A DNA stretch of 64,000 nucleotides from CAVSXS01 sp963767715 (GTDB lineage Bacteria; Chloroflexota; Ktedonobacteria; Ktedonobacterales; Ktedonobacteraceae): positions 1 to 64,000 of the forward strand of contig CAVYFA010000005.1 of the NCBI GenBank assembly GCA_963767715.1, given 5' to 3'. The position numbers were made by a program, and so were the translations under genes. Within the stretch, counting starts at the first letter, position 1. Every line of letters begins with the position of its first letter. Positions 36,962-46,253 of the stretch are shown here, piece after piece. The notes below the pieces were generated by a model, which was not told the DNA's origin, did no database searches, and saw nothing but the letters and a program-made list of their open reading frames with translations.

Positions 36962-37112
36962 GCTAATATTCTTATCTCAAATCAGAGAATCGGCTTTGCA
37001 GAAAGAACAATCTGTGCCCGTAGCAAAATGAAGAAAGAATTGTTGTGGCTTAGAAAAAGCGTATAAAAAAAGGGTCGAACCAGAGAACGCAGTGACAGAT
37101 TGAAAGTGGGAT

Positions 37113-37158
37113 AAAAAGCCCAGAGCAACGGCAGATTATTTTTCGCCATCGCTCTGGG
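37113..37158 (-). terminator. Terminator downstream of 24-codon ORF
   Basis: On the minus strand CCCAGAGC and GCTCTGGG, with an extra GGC/GCC pair inside, form a hairpin followed by CTTTTTAT. It lies between the small ORF and birA and could end the short transcript or act as an attenuator. Confidence 0.7.
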
Positions 37159-37210
37159 GGTGCTGCACAGGTAGGGATGAAAAATTTCACCTACCAGTGA
37201 TTTCAATCGG

Positions 37211-37285
37211 CTAGCGCCGATCACCTCTCATCTGGAAGGTGCTGGATGTAATCACGCTGCCTGTGCAGCGATAACGTTGGTCCAT
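37211..37285 (-). CDS. 24-codon ORF, putative leader peptide
   Basis: ATG 37285 has a perfect AGGAGG (37295-37300 on the minus strand) 9 bases upstream and sits about 20-25 bases downstream of a near-consensus promoter. The peptide starts MDQRYRCTGSV and ends QMRGDRR before TAG. It is Arg-rich (5 of 24) with one Cys. Codons 6-9 (bases 37260-37269) are perfectly complementary over 10 bases to 37162-37171 downstream of the stop. A second hairpin GGTAGG/CCTACC and a terminator follow. This looks like a ribosome-controlled attenuator upstream of birA, or an independent microprotein/sRNA gene. I know no named family. Confidence 0.6.
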   Translation of the reverse strand: MDQRYRCTGSVITSSTFQMRGDRR

Positions 37286-37312
37286 TACACACCACCTCCT
37301 TTCGTTGCGAGT

Positions 37313-37341
37313 ATTGTACATTGCATTTGCTTCCTTGTCAA
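37313..37341 (-). promoter_or_regulatory. Near-consensus sigma-70 promoter
   Basis: On the minus strand TTGACA (37336-37341) and TACAAT (37313-37318) are separated by exactly 17 bases. It is the best housekeeping promoter I see in the window and reads into the 24-codon ORF. Confidence 0.85.
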
Positions 37342-37703
37342 GCTTTTTCTGAAAATTCGGTTACAGCAAGCGAGCGGTAAATAGTGTGGAAGGGCTTAAG
37401 ATGAGCATCGAGGAGATTGGCGAATTGTGAAGATTGTGTGAACTGGACTCCGTTGCATTTCCTTGCATCAGGGTACTATACTATGTATAGTAGCTGTTGA
37501 AAAAGTGTGCGCGGGGAAGTGAAGCTACACGACCGAAGCTCCTACTTTTGCAAGCATTGTTGATACCCATAGTTGCCAGTCCAGGACTTCCTGTTAGCAC
37601 AAAACAGGATAGCCCCTAGTTTTTTATATGCAGATTAGCGAACAACTGCGTGAGATGTGTTAGGAAGCGTATTGAACTGGATGAACAGAGGAGGAACAAG
37701 CAT

Positions 37704-37883
37704 ATGCAGCAGTATATGGATCTGCTCGTTGATGCCCTCCTGGACGAGGGCTTTACTGTGGAGGAGGCTTGTAAGCTCATCCAACTGCGCGAGCAGTACG
37801 AAGAACAGCAGGCGACCCAGGAGACGAATTACCATCGTTTCATGCGCTGGCTTGTCGATCATGGCCGTTTGAGCGACTGGTGA
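37704..37883 (+). CDS. Small acidic helical protein
   Basis: ATG 37704 follows GAGGAGG and gives 59 residues. A longer frame from 37650 has a weaker start. The sequence (LLVDALLDEGFTVEEACKLI, then QLREQYEEQQATQE) predicts two helices. I do not recognise it. It precedes the mannose-1-phosphate guanylyltransferase gene by 135 bases on the same strand. Confidence 0.55.
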   Translation: MQQYMDLLVDALLDEGFTVEEACKLIQLREQYEEQQATQETNYHRFMRWLVDHGRLSDW

Positions 37884-38018
37884 CGGTCACTCAAAGGAAA
37901 TTTGCGGCGTTTTTTCTTGATGTTGTACAATGGAGACGGTGTAGCGTTCGCTGCGCCGTCTCCCTATCTTTCTGTACATTCACGCTATATTTCACGATAA
38001 AGCACGAAGGAGGCCTCA

Positions 38019-40523
38019 ATGAAAGCGGTTGTTATGGCCGGCGGGGAAGGATCGAGGCTGCGACCATTGACAATTCGTCGCCCCAAACCGATGGTACCAA
38101 TTGCCGGGAAGCCAGTGATGGAGCATATTCTCAACCTGTTGAAGCGGCACGGCATCACCGATGTCGTTGTTACCGTGCAATATTTAGCTAGCAACATCGA
38201 AGATTATTTTGGCAATGGCTCCCAGATGGGTATGCACATCGCCTATTCACGCGAAGATGTGCCGCTGGGCACGGCGGGCAGTGTCAAGAACGCCGAGGAG
38301 CAGTTGAGCGACGAGCCCTTTCTGGTCATCAGCGGTGACGCGCTCACCGACTATAATCTGACCGACATCATCAAGTACCACCAGGCCAAGAAGTCGCTGG
38401 CGACCCTGACGCTCGCGCACGTGCCGAATCCGCTGGAATACGGCGTCATCATCACCAACGAAGAAGGGCACATCACCCAGTTCCTGGAGAAGCCAAGCTG
38501 GGGCGAGGTGTTCAGCGATACCATCAACACCGGTATTTACGTGCTCGACCCGCAGATTTTCGCCTATTACGAGAAAGACAAGCCCTACGATTTCAGCCAG
38601 GAATTGTTTCCCTACATGTTGCGCAAGGGCGATCCGATCTATGGCTACATCGCCAGCGGCTACTGGTGCGATGTCGGCAACCTCAGCGAATACATGCGTG
38701 CCAACGCTGATGCCTTACAGGGGCGTGTCGATATAGATATACCTGCCAAAAACATCGGCGGCAATATCTGGTGCGAGAAGGGTGTGCAGATCGATCCCGA
38801 CGCGCAATTGTATGGCCCGATCTATCTTGCCCAGGACTGCAAGGTCAAGTCCGGGAGCATCATCCATGGTCCCAGCACTATCGGTCAGTACGCCATCGTC
38901 GATGAGCGCGCCCAGGTTGACCGCAGCATCGTCTGGAACAACTCTTTCATCGGTGAGCGAGCCGAGCTGCGCGGCGCTATTGTGGGGTCATCCACCAGCA
39001 TCAAGAGCAAAGCGGTCATGTTTGAAGGCTCGGTGATCGGGGATAATTCCATCATTCAAGAGGGCGCCATCATCCAGCCCAACGTCAAGATCTGGCCCGA
39101 TAAAGAGATCGAAGCGGGCGCGGTCATTAACAGCAGCATCATCTGGGGGTCGCAGGGCAAGCGTGGCCTCTTCAGCCGCTTCGGTGTGACCGGTCTGGTG
39201 AATGTTGACCTGACGCCGGAGTTTGCCGCAAGGATCGGTGCCGCCTACGGCGCCATTTTACCTCGCGGCGGTGTAGTGTGTATCAACCGCGATTCTTCGC
39301 ATCGAACCTCGCGTATGATCAAGCGCGCCGTCATAGCGGGTTTGCCCTCGGCGGGTATCAACGTGGAGGACATCAACCAGGTTCCGATCCCCGTGGCGCG
39401 CTACTTTGTGCGCATCACAGATGCCATTGGTGGGGTGCATGTGCGCCTGTCGCCATTCGATCCACGCATCGTCGATATCAAGTTCTTCGACCAGTACGGC
39501 ATGGATATCAACAAGACCACCGAGCGCAAGATCGAGAACCTGTACTTCCGCGAAGATTTCCGCCGTGTCTATATGGACGACCTGGGCTCGATTGAGGTCC
39601 TGCGCAATGAAGAAGTGCTTGGCCGCTACCAGGATGGCCTGATGAAGGTCATAGACACTCCTGTGGTTCAGCACCGGAAATTCCAGATCGTCATGGACTA
39701 CGCTAACGGCAGCACGGTCCAATTGTTGCCGACCCTTTTGAACCGTCTGGGCTGCGAGGTTATCGTGCTGAATACCAGTTCGGATGAAGCGCGCTTCGCC
39801 CGTCCCCTCGAGGAGGTTGAAAAGGATATCCAGCGCCTGGCCACGATTACCGCCACGCTGAACAGCGACCTCGGCATTCGTATCGATCCGAGCGGTGAAC
39901 GTATCTCTGTGGTGGATGACCGTGGGCGTGTGCTGGATGGCAACAAAATGCTGGCAGTTATGACCAGCCTGATGCTGCGCAAGAATCGCAACGGCGTCGT
40001 GGCTGCGCCCGTATCGGCTCCCAGTGCGCTGCAGCACATTGCCAAACGCTACGAAGGGACTATCTTGCAAACCAGAGTGCTGGCGCAGGCCATGATGACC
40101 GCGGCTGGGCGCGAAGGCGTCGTGCTGGTAGGCGATGGCGCGGGCGGCTTTGTCTTCCCAGCAATGCAGCCTGCCTTCGATGGCATGCTGGCTACCCTCA
40201 AGTTACTCGAACTGCTGGCCACTTTCGAGATGCGACTCTCAGAGGTGGTTGACGACCTGCCGCCCTATTACTTGAGCCGCACAACCGTCAACTGTCCCTG
40301 GGAGCACAAGGGCAAGGTTATGCGCATCCTTAGTGAGCAGTACCGCGAGCGGCGCGCCAAACCCATCGATGGCATCAAAATCGACCTCGGCAAAGAATGG
40401 GTGCTTGTGCTGCCCGACGCCGACCGCCCCCTCTTCCACGTCATTGCCGAATCCGTTTCCAGCGAGCAGGCCCAGGCCCTTGCCGAGAAGTACGCCCGCG
40501 TCGTGAGCGGTTTGCAGCAGTAA
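38019..40523 (+). CDS. Mannose-1-phosphate guanylyltransferase fused to phosphomannomutase-like domain
   Basis: The 834-residue protein has three parts. An N-terminal nucleotidyltransferase (about 1-235) has MAGGEGSRLRPLTIRRPKPM, FLVISGDALTDY and GYWCDVGN. Left-handed beta-helix hexapeptides cover about 240-370. A phosphohexomutase-like region follows (about 380-834). The usual Ser loop TASHNP is replaced by RDSSHRTSRM and the Mg-binding DGDxDR loop by VGDGAGGFVFP, so mutase activity is doubtful. The expected role is GDP-mannose (or related NDP-sugar) synthesis for surface glycans, together with manA at 54 kb. GGAGG precedes the ATG. Confidence 0.85.
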   Translation: MKAVVMAGGEGSRLRPLTIRRPKPMVPIAGKPVMEHILNLLKRHGITDVVVTVQYLASNIEDYFGNGSQMGMHIAYSREDVPLGTAGSVKNAEEQLSDEPFLVISGDALTDYNLTDIIKYHQAKKSLATLTLAHVPNPLEYGVIITNEEGHITQFLEKPSWGEVFSDTINTGIYVLDPQIFAYYEKDKPYDFSQELFPYMLRKGDPIYGYIASGYWCDVGNLSEYMRANADALQGRVDIDIPAKNIGGNIWCEKGVQIDPDAQLYGPIYLAQDCKVKSGSIIHGPSTIGQYAIVDERAQVDRSIVWNNSFIGERAELRGAIVGSSTSIKSKAVMFEGSVIGDNSIIQEGAIIQPNVKIWPDKEIEAGAVINSSIIWGSQGKRGLFSRFGVTGLVNVDLTPEFAARIGAAYGAILPRGGVVCINRDSSHRTSRMIKRAVIAGLPSAGINVEDINQVPIPVARYFVRITDAIGGVHVRLSPFDPRIVDIKFFDQYGMDINKTTERKIENLYFREDFRRVYMDDLGSIEVLRNEEVLGRYQDGLMKVIDTPVVQHRKFQIVMDYANGSTVQLLPTLLNRLGCEVIVLNTSSDEARFARPLEEVEKDIQRLATITATLNSDLGIRIDPSGERISVVDDRGRVLDGNKMLAVMTSLMLRKNRNGVVAAPVSAPSALQHIAKRYEGTILQTRVLAQAMMTAAGREGVVLVGDGAGGFVFPAMQPAFDGMLATLKLLELLATFEMRLSEVVDDLPPYYLSRTTVNCPWEHKGKVMRILSEQYRERRAKPIDGIKIDLGKEWVLVLPDADRPLFHVIAESVSSEQAQALAEKYARVVSGLQQ

Positions 40524-40538
40524 GAACAGACAACAAAA

Positions 40539-40590
40539 AGAGATGGGAGCACTTCTCGCTTTGAGAACGATGCTACCATCTCTTGTTCTA
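40539..40590. terminator. Bidirectional terminator between convergent genes
   Basis: AAGAGATGGGAGCA pairs with TGCTACCATCTCTT (one mismatch), with A-rich sequence on the left and GTTCTATCTT on the right. It separates the guanylyltransferase gene from the convergent formate dehydrogenase operon. Confidence 0.6.
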
Positions 40591-41655
40591 TCTTCTGGCG
40601 TTCCAAAGCGTAGTGGGTGCATCCTTGCTCGAAGTGTGCCCGGCTTCGATCATCGTGCGGCGCAGGAAATAGCCGCCCATCAAGACCAGCAGGGAGACGA
40701 GCAGACCACGTCCGTTATGATTTTTATTGCTTCGCCGCCCGCTCAACAAAGAAAAGGTCTGTATGAGCCAGGGCAGGGCCAGACCTCCGCCGAAAACGAA
40801 GCTCCAGAAGGTACGCCCGTGCTCGGAGGGAGCGTTGCCCACCAGTGGGTGGGCGGCGCGGCCCGATTCGCGTAGGAACGCCAGCAGGCCCGTCATCTCT
40901 ACGAGCAGCGCGGTCCACTCCATGCGCTCCATCTTGTGAAGCGTCCTGGCGGGCGCTCCTGTCAGGCGCAATACGAAAGAGATCAGAGCGGAACTGGTCG
41001 AAATAGCGGATGTGATGAAAATGCCTCCGAGCAATTTGCTGCGCGACCACAGAGCCACGCTAGTGGCCGTCAGTAGTACACCCGTATAACCGCCGAGGAA
41101 CAGGCCAAACGCCGTTCCAGGGAGCGCCAGCAGGCGTTGTGGCAGAGCGGCAAGCAGGCGCGGGCCCCACCAGCGGCCCAGAACACCGTCGCGTGCCGCC
41201 TGGATGGCGGCAGTTGTTCCGCTGAAGAATGAGAAACCCAGGAGGCTCCAGGTTCCCATCGACATAGGTGACTTGACCTTGAACATACGCAGCATATGCA
41301 AAAAACGCTCCGGCCTGCCCAGGTCTTTAATAAGCAGGAGCGGGCAGGGCAGCACCGCCAGCAGCGAAAGATAATAGCCGGTGCGTGCCACAACTCGATC
41401 TTCCTTAGAGCCAAAGAGCGAGACGATGCTGGCCAGCACGTAGCAACCCGATGCCAGCCCGCCAAAGAAAAAGTACCAGATGATTTCCCACCGCCAGACC
41501 GGTTCTTGCAAGGCCGGATAATCATAGTAGCTCGGCTCGGAAAGCTCACGTTCGGGATCTGGCGTGTACCCTGTAGTCAGCGCCGCTATACGGTCGATGA
41601 GATTGGATGGCGAAAGTGAGTCCTGTATGGTTTGCGGGAGTGAAGTCTCTTTCAT
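40588..41655 (-). CDS. NrfD/PsrC-type membrane subunit of formate dehydrogenase
   Basis: The 355-residue protein has about eight hydrophobic segments, including IIWYFFFGGLASGCYVLASI, YLSLLAVLPCPLLLIKDLGR (the RPERFLHMLRMFK-like quinone-site region) and LLGFSFFSGTTAA. This is the NrfD fold that links periplasmic or cytoplasmic oxidoreductases to quinone. It is the third gene of the FdhA-FdhB-NrfD operon and replaces the cytochrome b subunit used by FdnGHI. There is no haem-binding pattern. Confidence 0.85.
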   Translation of the reverse strand: MKETSLPQTIQDSLSPSNLIDRIAALTTGYTPDPERELSEPSYYDYPALQEPVWRWEIIWYFFFGGLASGCYVLASIVSLFGSKEDRVVARTGYYLSLLAVLPCPLLLIKDLGRPERFLHMLRMFKVKSPMSMGTWSLLGFSFFSGTTAAIQAARDGVLGRWWGPRLLAALPQRLLALPGTAFGLFLGGYTGVLLTATSVALWSRSKLLGGIFITSAISTSSALISFVLRLTGAPARTLHKMERMEWTALLVEMTGLLAFLRESGRAAHPLVGNAPSEHGRTFWSFVFGGGLALPWLIQTFSLLSGRRSNKNHNGRGLLVSLLVLMGGYFLRRTMIEAGHTSSKDAPTTLWNARR

Positions 41656-41674
41656 ATTTAGAAATCCCTTACGT

Positions 41675-42655
41675 TTACTCTCTGAAGAAAAGAATCCCGA
41701 ACAATCCCAGAATTGCCGCGGCGATAATCGTCCACAACGATGCTGGTATCACGTTGTTCGATGGGCGCGGTGGGTCGGATGGCAGGTTGTACACCTCCGG
41801 TTCGTCCAGCAGGAGGAAGAATGAATTCAGCCCGCCTTCCAGGATATCGTCATCGGCGCCGTAGAGGCAGGCCTCCGCGACGCCGCGCTCGTGGAGCAGG
41901 CCTAGCCGTTCTCGAGCATGCTGTTTCAACTGCTCTACTTCACCAAACTGGATAGAGGCGGTTGGGCAGGCTTTGGCGCAGGCCGGAAGCATGTCATCCT
42001 TGAGGCGATCGTAGCACAGCGTGCATTTATGGGCAGTGTGATTGCCATATTCGTCGCGTGCAATGACCCCGAACGGGCAGGCTACAACGCAATAGCCGCA
42101 GCCGTTGCAGATATCCTGCTGGACATAGACAGTATCGTATTCCGTGCGAATAATGGCGCCCGTCGGGCAGGCTTCCAGGCACGGCGCGTGGACGCAGTGC
42201 TTGCACACATCGCTGCTCATCAGCCAGCGATCGCTGTTGAAGAATGGCAGCGCGGTTCCCGGCGGTGTGAGCGGAATAACTCCGCTGCTTCTGGCCTGGT
42301 CGATCTGAGTCTGTATATCATTTGCCAGCTCGCCGGCTTCGTTCGTGCTGCCGTCGCCTCGTCCGATATGCTCGATGAACTGCACGTGTCGCCAGGTCGT
42401 CGCGCTCAGTCTCCCCGTATTATCGTAGCTCGATCCTCGCCAGGTGGGGTCGCTGGCCGGCAATTGGTTCCACTGCTTACAGGCGATCTCGCAGGCTTTG
42501 CAGCCGATGCACAGGCTGGTGTCCGTGAAGAATCCCATAGCCTTTTGTTGCGGCAGTGGAGGCGATTTGCTGCCGACGAGCGAGGAGACAACGGCGCGCA
42601 GTGGCGGCCTTTGCCCAGTTGTGTTAACGCGCTGTTGAGAAGGTCCGACGGCCAT
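41675..42655 (-). CDS. Formate dehydrogenase iron-sulfur subunit
   Basis: The 326-residue protein has four Cys clusters: CIGCKACEIACKQ, CKHCVHAPCLEACP, CNGCGYCVVACP and CTLCYDRL...CAKACP. These are enough for four [4Fe-4S] centres, as in FdnH. A C-terminal hydrophobic helix (LWTIIAAAILGLFGILFF) anchors it. A 40-residue N-terminal extension lacks a twin-arginine motif. It relays electrons from the Sec/Mo site to the NrfD subunit. It lies 24 bases after fdhA and 19 before the membrane subunit. Confidence 0.9.
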   Translation of the reverse strand: MAVGPSQQRVNTTGQRPPLRAVVSSLVGSKSPPLPQQKAMGFFTDTSLCIGCKACEIACKQWNQLPASDPTWRGSSYDNTGRLSATTWRHVQFIEHIGRGDGSTNEAGELANDIQTQIDQARSSGVIPLTPPGTALPFFNSDRWLMSSDVCKHCVHAPCLEACPTGAIIRTEYDTVYVQQDICNGCGYCVVACPFGVIARDEYGNHTAHKCTLCYDRLKDDMLPACAKACPTASIQFGEVEQLKQHARERLGLLHERGVAEACLYGADDDILEGGLNSFFLLLDEPEVYNLPSDPPRPSNNVIPASLWTIIAAAILGLFGILFFRE

Positions 42656-42679
42656 ATGATCGCTCCTTCATATAGTGTA

Positions 42680-45600
42680 TTATGGCATCCTACCCGGGCG
42701 AATGTTGCAGGTGAACGCCTTCGCCTCCTCGATGCTGACGTTTGGCTCCAGCACCATGTGCGCCAGGTCGTTGGTGATGCTGCCCCTGCTCTTCCCCTGG
42801 AAGCCCCAGTGGAAGGGCAGGCCGATCTGGTGGACAACGCGCCCGGAGACACGCAGGGGGCGCATGCGGCGCGTTATCATTGCGCGCGCCTCGATCTCGC
42901 CGCGCGGCGTGCTGATAATCACCCAGTCGCCATGACGTATCTTGCGCTCGTCCGCGAGTTCCGGGCTGATTTCAGCGAAGAGCGAGGGCTGCAGGGCGTT
43001 CAACCAGGGCATCCAGCGCGTCATCGGTCCGCTGACATGGTGCTCGGTCAGCCGGTAGGTTGTTACCACAATGGGGTAGCTCGGATCACCTACCTGCGCC
43101 AGGCGGTTGTCGGGCCGGTTGCGGTAGTATTTCGCCGCTGGATTACTCTGCTGCTGGTAGAGCGCGTTGTGTACCGGCGATTCCGCCGCTTCGTAGTGCG
43201 TGGGCAGCGGTCCGTCCTTCAGTCCCTTCGGCACGAAGAGCCAGCCCTTGCCATCAGGCTTCATGATGAACGGGTCAGAGCCGGAATGCGCATCCATACC
43301 GGCCGCGCCCGCTTTGGGTCGAAAGTCGGGCGGCTTGTTGACCGGGAAGTCCGGTATATCGAGTCCTGTCCATTTCTTCTCAGCCTCGTCCCACCAGATG
43401 TATTTCTTGCGCTCTGACCAGGGCTTGCCCTGCGGGTCAGCCGAGGCACGGTTATACAGGATACGCCGGTTGGCGGGCCACGCGAAACCCCATTCCAGGA
43501 AGGTGCGTCCCTCCGGGTTGCGCGAGGCAGCGCGGTTTTTGCCAGGCTCAGGGTAAACCCCGCTGTAAATCCAGGATCCGCAGGCTGTGCTGCCGTCGCT
43601 TTTCAGCACTGTGAAGTTCGGCACGTGCGGGGCCTCACGCAGGGTATAGGTAGGCTGTTGCCGGTTACTTCCCTCTTCTTTGTTGTCCTGGCTGGTCGGT
43701 CGCGTATAGTAGCCGTTGATCTCCTTAAGCACGAGCAAAGCGTCCGGCTCATCGGGAATGCGCGAACCATCCTGCGGGTGCTCCATCTCATAATCCCAGG
43801 TCAGTTCCTGCAAGCCCCGGTCATGCCACTCCCTGCTATCCGCGTAAAGATCTTTCAGGCGTTTGCCGAGGTGATAGACGAACCAGAGGTCGGAACGTGC
43901 ATTGCCGGGCGGATCCACCGCCTTATCGCGCCATTGCAGCAAGCGCTGTGTGTTGGTGAAGCTGCCCTCTTTCTCGGTCGAAGCGGCGGCAGGCATGAGG
44001 AAAATTTCCGTCTTGATCTTGCTCGAATTGACCGGTTCGGTCTGCGGTCCGAAGCCCGGCTTGCGATACCAGAACGCCGCCGACTCCACCTCGTACAAAT
44101 CACGCACCACCATCCAGTCGAGCTGTTTGAGGGCCTCGCGCTGCATGGTGGAATGGGTGCTGCCCGCGGCAGGGTTCTGCCCGAAGAGCAGGTAGCCTTT
44201 GACCTTGCCGTCCAGCATCAGGTAGCTGGTCGCCAGGTGGGAGTGATCGCCGGTAATTTTGGGGATCAGGCGATACGCGCAGTTGCCGTCTTCCTCGTTA
44301 GCGTAGTCGTCGTACCAGGCCTGCAGCAGGCTGCGTATGTAGGCGGGGGTATTGGACCACCAGCCGAGCTTTTGCCCGGATGAATCGATGTACTCTTGCA
44401 GCGTCTGCTGTGAGAGCACGTTGCTGGACATATCTCGTTTCTCACCCCACGTTGTCGCGCCGGGAGAATCTGTGGACGATGGCACCGGGTCGACAAGCGC
44501 GCTGGGCTGAGGCATATAGCCGGCGAGCAGATCATACAGCGTTGGCACATCGGTTGATCCCTGAATCGAGGCGTGGCCGCGCAGCGCCATGATGCCGCCA
44601 CCGGGTCGCCCGATGTTACCCAGCAGCAGTTGTATGATGGCCGCGGCGCGGATGATTTGCACGCCTTTCGATTGCTGCGTCCAGCCGACGGCGTAGCAGA
44701 TAGCGGAGGTACGCTCGCGCCCCGAATTCTCGATCAGCGTCTGCGCGATCTGCAGCCATTGCTCGCGCGGCACTCCGCAGACCTGCTCGACCATCTCTGG
44801 CGTGTAGCGAGCGTAGTGGCGGCGCATGATCTGGAGGACGCAGCGCGGGTTTTGCAACGTCGGGTCGGTCAGCGGCTGACCTTGTTGGTCGCGCTCGTAG
44901 TCCCAACTGCTCTGATCGGTGTACGTCTCCGACGAAGCATCATAGCCGGAGAAGAGGCCATCTAGCTCTTCCGTGTCGCTGAAATCGTTCCGCACGAGCG
45001 TGGCGGCGTTGGTGTAGTTCGCCACATATTCATGGAAGTAGCTCTCGGTTTCCAGAATGTGGCGAATGATCGCGCCCAGGAAGACGATATCGGTGCCCGC
45101 GCGTGTGGGCACATAGAGATTCGCCAGCGCGGATGTGCGCGAATAGTGCGGGTCAACGTGTATGACCTTCGCGCCCGCTTCCTTCGCCTTGACAACGTTG
45201 GCGAAGGCGACAGGGTGAGCCTCGGCCATGTTGCTGCCCATAATCAGGATAGCGTCGCTATTGACAAGGTCCTGTGGGAAAGTGGTGGCTCCACCGCGTC
45301 CGAATGAGGTACCCAGACCGGGTACGGTAGAACTGTGTCATATACGGGCCTGGTTCTCGATTGAGACGATGCCCAATCCGCCGGAGAAGAGCTTTTTCAT
45401 CAAATAGTTCTCCTCTACATCCAGCGTTGCGCCGCCAAGCGTAGCTATTCCCAGCGTGTGGTTGACCTCGCGCCCATCGGGGAGGCGTTCCACAAAGGTC
45501 TCGTCGCGCGTCCTCATGATGCGCCGGGCAATCTGCTCCATCGCCCAGTCCAGCGACTTGATCTCCCAGTGATCGCTGTAGGGCGCGCGGTACATCACCT

Positions 45601-45904
45601 GCGTCAGACGATTGGGATTGATCGTATACTGGAAAGTTGCCGAGCCTTTGGGGCAGAGCGTGCCATGGTTGATAGGGCTGTCTGGATCACCCTCGATATC
45701 GATTACCTGCCCGTCCTTGACGTAGACGTTCAGGCTGCACCCCACAGCGCAGTAGGGGCAGACACTATGCACGACCCTGGCATCGCGGATGCGCGAGGTC
45801 TTTTCCCGGCTTTCATCGCTGAAGGGCTGGACGCGAGAGCCGACCTCCATCACTTCCGATATGGCGGTTTTCACACGTTCAGGGAGTAAAGTGCGTTCTT
45901 GCAT
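42680..45904 (-). CDS. Formate dehydrogenase catalytic subunit, selenoprotein (UGA=Sec)
   Basis: Read through TGA at 45338-45340 the frame gives 1074 residues. The N-terminus has a [4Fe-4S] site (CPYCAVGCSLNVYVKDG, then GTLCPKG). Residue 189 is the TGA in the context ENQARI-U-HSSTVPGLGTSFGRG, exactly the Cys/Sec ligand site of formate dehydrogenases. A SECIS hairpin follows. Mo/W-bisMGD-binding blocks continue (AILIMGSNMAEAHPVA, CYAVGWTQQSKGVQ, NIGRPGGGIMALRGHASIQG), as does the C-terminal domain (THYEAAESPVHN, HGDWVIISTPRGEIEARAMI). No Tat signal is seen. The enzyme oxidises formate to CO2. Conventional ORF calling would split it at 45338. Confidence 0.92.
45309..45337 (-). promoter_or_regulatory. 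SECIS element
   Basis: Just after the TGA, GTACCC (45325-45320) pairs with GGGTAC (45314-45309) around the loop GGTCT. The loop begins 18 bases after the TGA. From recall, E. coli fdhF has the same GGUCU loop at the same distance. It should bind SelB. Confidence 0.85.
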
Positions 45905-46066
45905 ACCACAGATCCTTCTATTAGCGGATAAATAATACGGCCTGGCAAGCTACCTACTCTGTAAGTATTGTACCATGTTTCCTCGAATTGAGACGATCTG
46001 CCAGCCTATCACGCTTAAGCTCTTGTATACATTTGGGCTAGATTTTCGAGCAACTAAACAATAACC

Positions 46067-46095
46067 TTGATTACTGGTAACGGATAGGGTATTCT
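46067..46095 (+). promoter_or_regulatory. Promoter of ftsH
   Basis: TTGATT (46067-46072) and TATTCT (46090-46095) are spaced by 17 bases, about 160 bases upstream of the ftsH start. Confidence 0.45.
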
Positions 46096-46253
46096 AACAT
46101 CATACATATTTTTGAAACGTGATAGCATACTTTGCTATATTTTGAAGACCTTTGCCTGGGGGCAACAGGTTTCTTGTAAATGCTACTACGCAGGTGGCCA
46201 GTGTCCGGCACAACGATGTGCCAAGCGTATTTAGAAGGATGAGACCTTACTCC

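Noticed and set aside
36982..37224. 80-residue minus-strand ORF before birA
   Set aside because: It runs through the hairpins and terminator, has no RBS and an atypical composition. The 24-codon ORF just upstream has the promoter and RBS.
45338..45340. fdhA split by a nonsense mutation or frameshift
   Set aside because: The frame is unchanged on both sides, the codon is TGA at the known Sec position, and a SECIS hairpin follows at the right distance.
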